A stretch of DNA of 64,000 bases from Glaciimonas sp. PAMC28666 (GTDB lineage: Bacteria; Pseudomonadota; Gammaproteobacteria; Burkholderiales; Burkholderiaceae_D). How positions within the stretch are numbered: the stretch's first letter is position 1; every line of letters starts with the position of its first letter. The notes below the pieces were generated by a model that had not been told where the DNA came from, made no database searches, and saw only the letters and a list, made by a program, of their open reading frames with translations. The stretch covers positions 2,294,001 to 2,358,000 of the forward strand of contig NZ_CP070304.1 in NCBI RefSeq assembly GCF_016917355.1. Reading direction: 5' to 3'. This document shows, piece by piece, positions 63,452 to 64,000 of this stretch. The position numbers and the translations under genes were made by a program.

Positions 63452-64000
63452 CTAGCGGCGTTCCGGTGGATTTTCCAGATAGCGACGGCGTCGAAAGAAC
63501 GCCAACATCCCAACGACAATCAGCACCATGCTAATCATCGTTAGCCAAAAGCCGGTCTTGTTTTGTAGCAATGGCATCACCGCAAAATTCATCCCGAAAA
63601 TACCGGTGATTAACGTCAGCGGCATGAACAGAGCAGTGATGACCGTCAAGGTTCGCATGACCTCGTTGGTCCGGTGCGCCACCGCTGAGAAATGAATCTG
63701 CACTGCCGATTCAATGGAAGATTCGAGGCGGCTGGCGTGATTCAGCACGCGATTAATATGTTCCATGACGTCGTGGATACGCACCAGTAACAGATCACGG
63801 GTGCGACTGATCGTAATGCCATCGCCGTCATCATCCATGTCGACAAAATAGTCGCGCAGTTCTTGCATCGCATCGTGCTGTTCTTCGCACAAACTTTCGA
63901 GTTTGCGCAACTCAATTCGCGCGTCCAATAACGTCAGCCAATCCTTGAATGGCCGCGCCGGATCAAGCAAGGCACGCTGCCAGCGATCGAGTTGATTGGT
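63452..64000 (-). CDS. CorA family divalent metal ion transporter (C-terminal part)
   Basis: The last about 182 residues of a CorA-type magnesium/cobalt/zinc channel; the frame is open through the right edge, so the N-terminal cytosolic domain lies outside. A long helix with acidic loop (YFVDMDDDGDGITISR) leads to HINRVLNHASRLESSIES, then two membrane helices. The signature GMN is in LITGIFGMNFAVMPL, at the mouth of the pore. A basic tail (RRRRYLENPPERR) ends it on the cytosolic side. CorA proper and the ZntB branch cannot be separated from this part alone. Confidence 0.9.
   Translation of the reverse strand, partial: TNQLDRWQRALLDPARPFKDWLTLLDARIELRKLESLCEEQHDAMQELRDYFVDMDDDGDGITISRTRDLLLVRIHDVMEHINRVLNHASRLESSIESAVQIHFSAVAHRTNEVMRTLTVITALFMPLTLITGIFGMNFAVMPLLQNKTGFWLTMISMVLIVVGMLAFFRRRRYLENPPERR

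Overview
This 64 kb window comes from a betaproteobacterium, most likely a member of the Oxalobacteraceae (Burkholderiales; Glaciimonas/Collimonas/Herminiimonas-like, genus not fixed). The reasons are the gene order tRNA-Tyr/Gly/Thr-tuf-tRNA-Trp-secE-nusG-rplKAJL-rpoBC followed by rpsL-rpsG-fusA-tuf-rpsJ and the S10, spc and alpha gene runs, the betaproteobacterial forms of RpoB, RpoC and the ribosomal proteins, the long isocitrate lyase, the folB-ttcA pair, and a moderate GC content. The window is an ordinary chromosomal core region. I see no prophage, IS element, CRISPR array, toxin-antitoxin pair or defence island.

Layout. 1-7.3 kb: metabolic genes: the 3' end of an old-yellow-enzyme reductase, a PLP-dependent threonine/hydroxyaspartate dehydratase, an orphan histidine ammonia-lyase (hutH), isocitrate lyase (aceA), and a divergent LysR regulator / VOC-protein pair separated by an unusual 13-bp tandem repeat. 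7.3-21 kb: amino-sugar and envelope precursor genes (glmS, glmU) around an Lrp-type regulator, a YXWGXW lipoprotein, a YegP-like protein, a reverse-strand SDR-folB-ttcA cluster, a MidA-type methyltransferase, a DUF2905 membrane protein, an ArsC-like protein, a Kef-type antiporter and a PuuD-like amidotransferase.

21-58 kb: the transcription/translation block. A strong promoter (TTGACA-17-TATAGT) precedes tRNA-Tyr, tRNA-Gly, tRNA-Thr and tuf copy 1. tRNA-Trp, secE, nusG, rplK, rplA, rplJ, rplL, rpoB and rpoC follow, closed by a strong intrinsic terminator. A reverse-strand phosphoethanolamine transferase and a small unknown gene separate rpoC from rpsL. The str block (rpsL, rpsG, fusA, tuf copy 2, rpsJ) has its own promoter. 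A second promoter-like sequence lies between rpsJ and rplC. The S10, spc and alpha genes then run uninterrupted to rplQ. The two tuf genes appear identical except for four silent bases in the first 21 nt.

58-64 kb: a NodI/NodJ-like ABC exporter, cutA, dsbD, a 1-Cys peroxiredoxin and the 3' part of a CorA-type metal transporter gene on the reverse strand.

The least explained structure is non-coding. Most long spacers inside the ribosomal block carry a perfect or near-perfect inverted repeat. Most lack a U-tract, but the two in the alpha operon look like real intrinsic terminators. Short tandem repeats (8, 12 and 13 bp) recur at five places outside the ribosomal genes. All functions are inferred by family recognition from reading the sequence; no database search was run.
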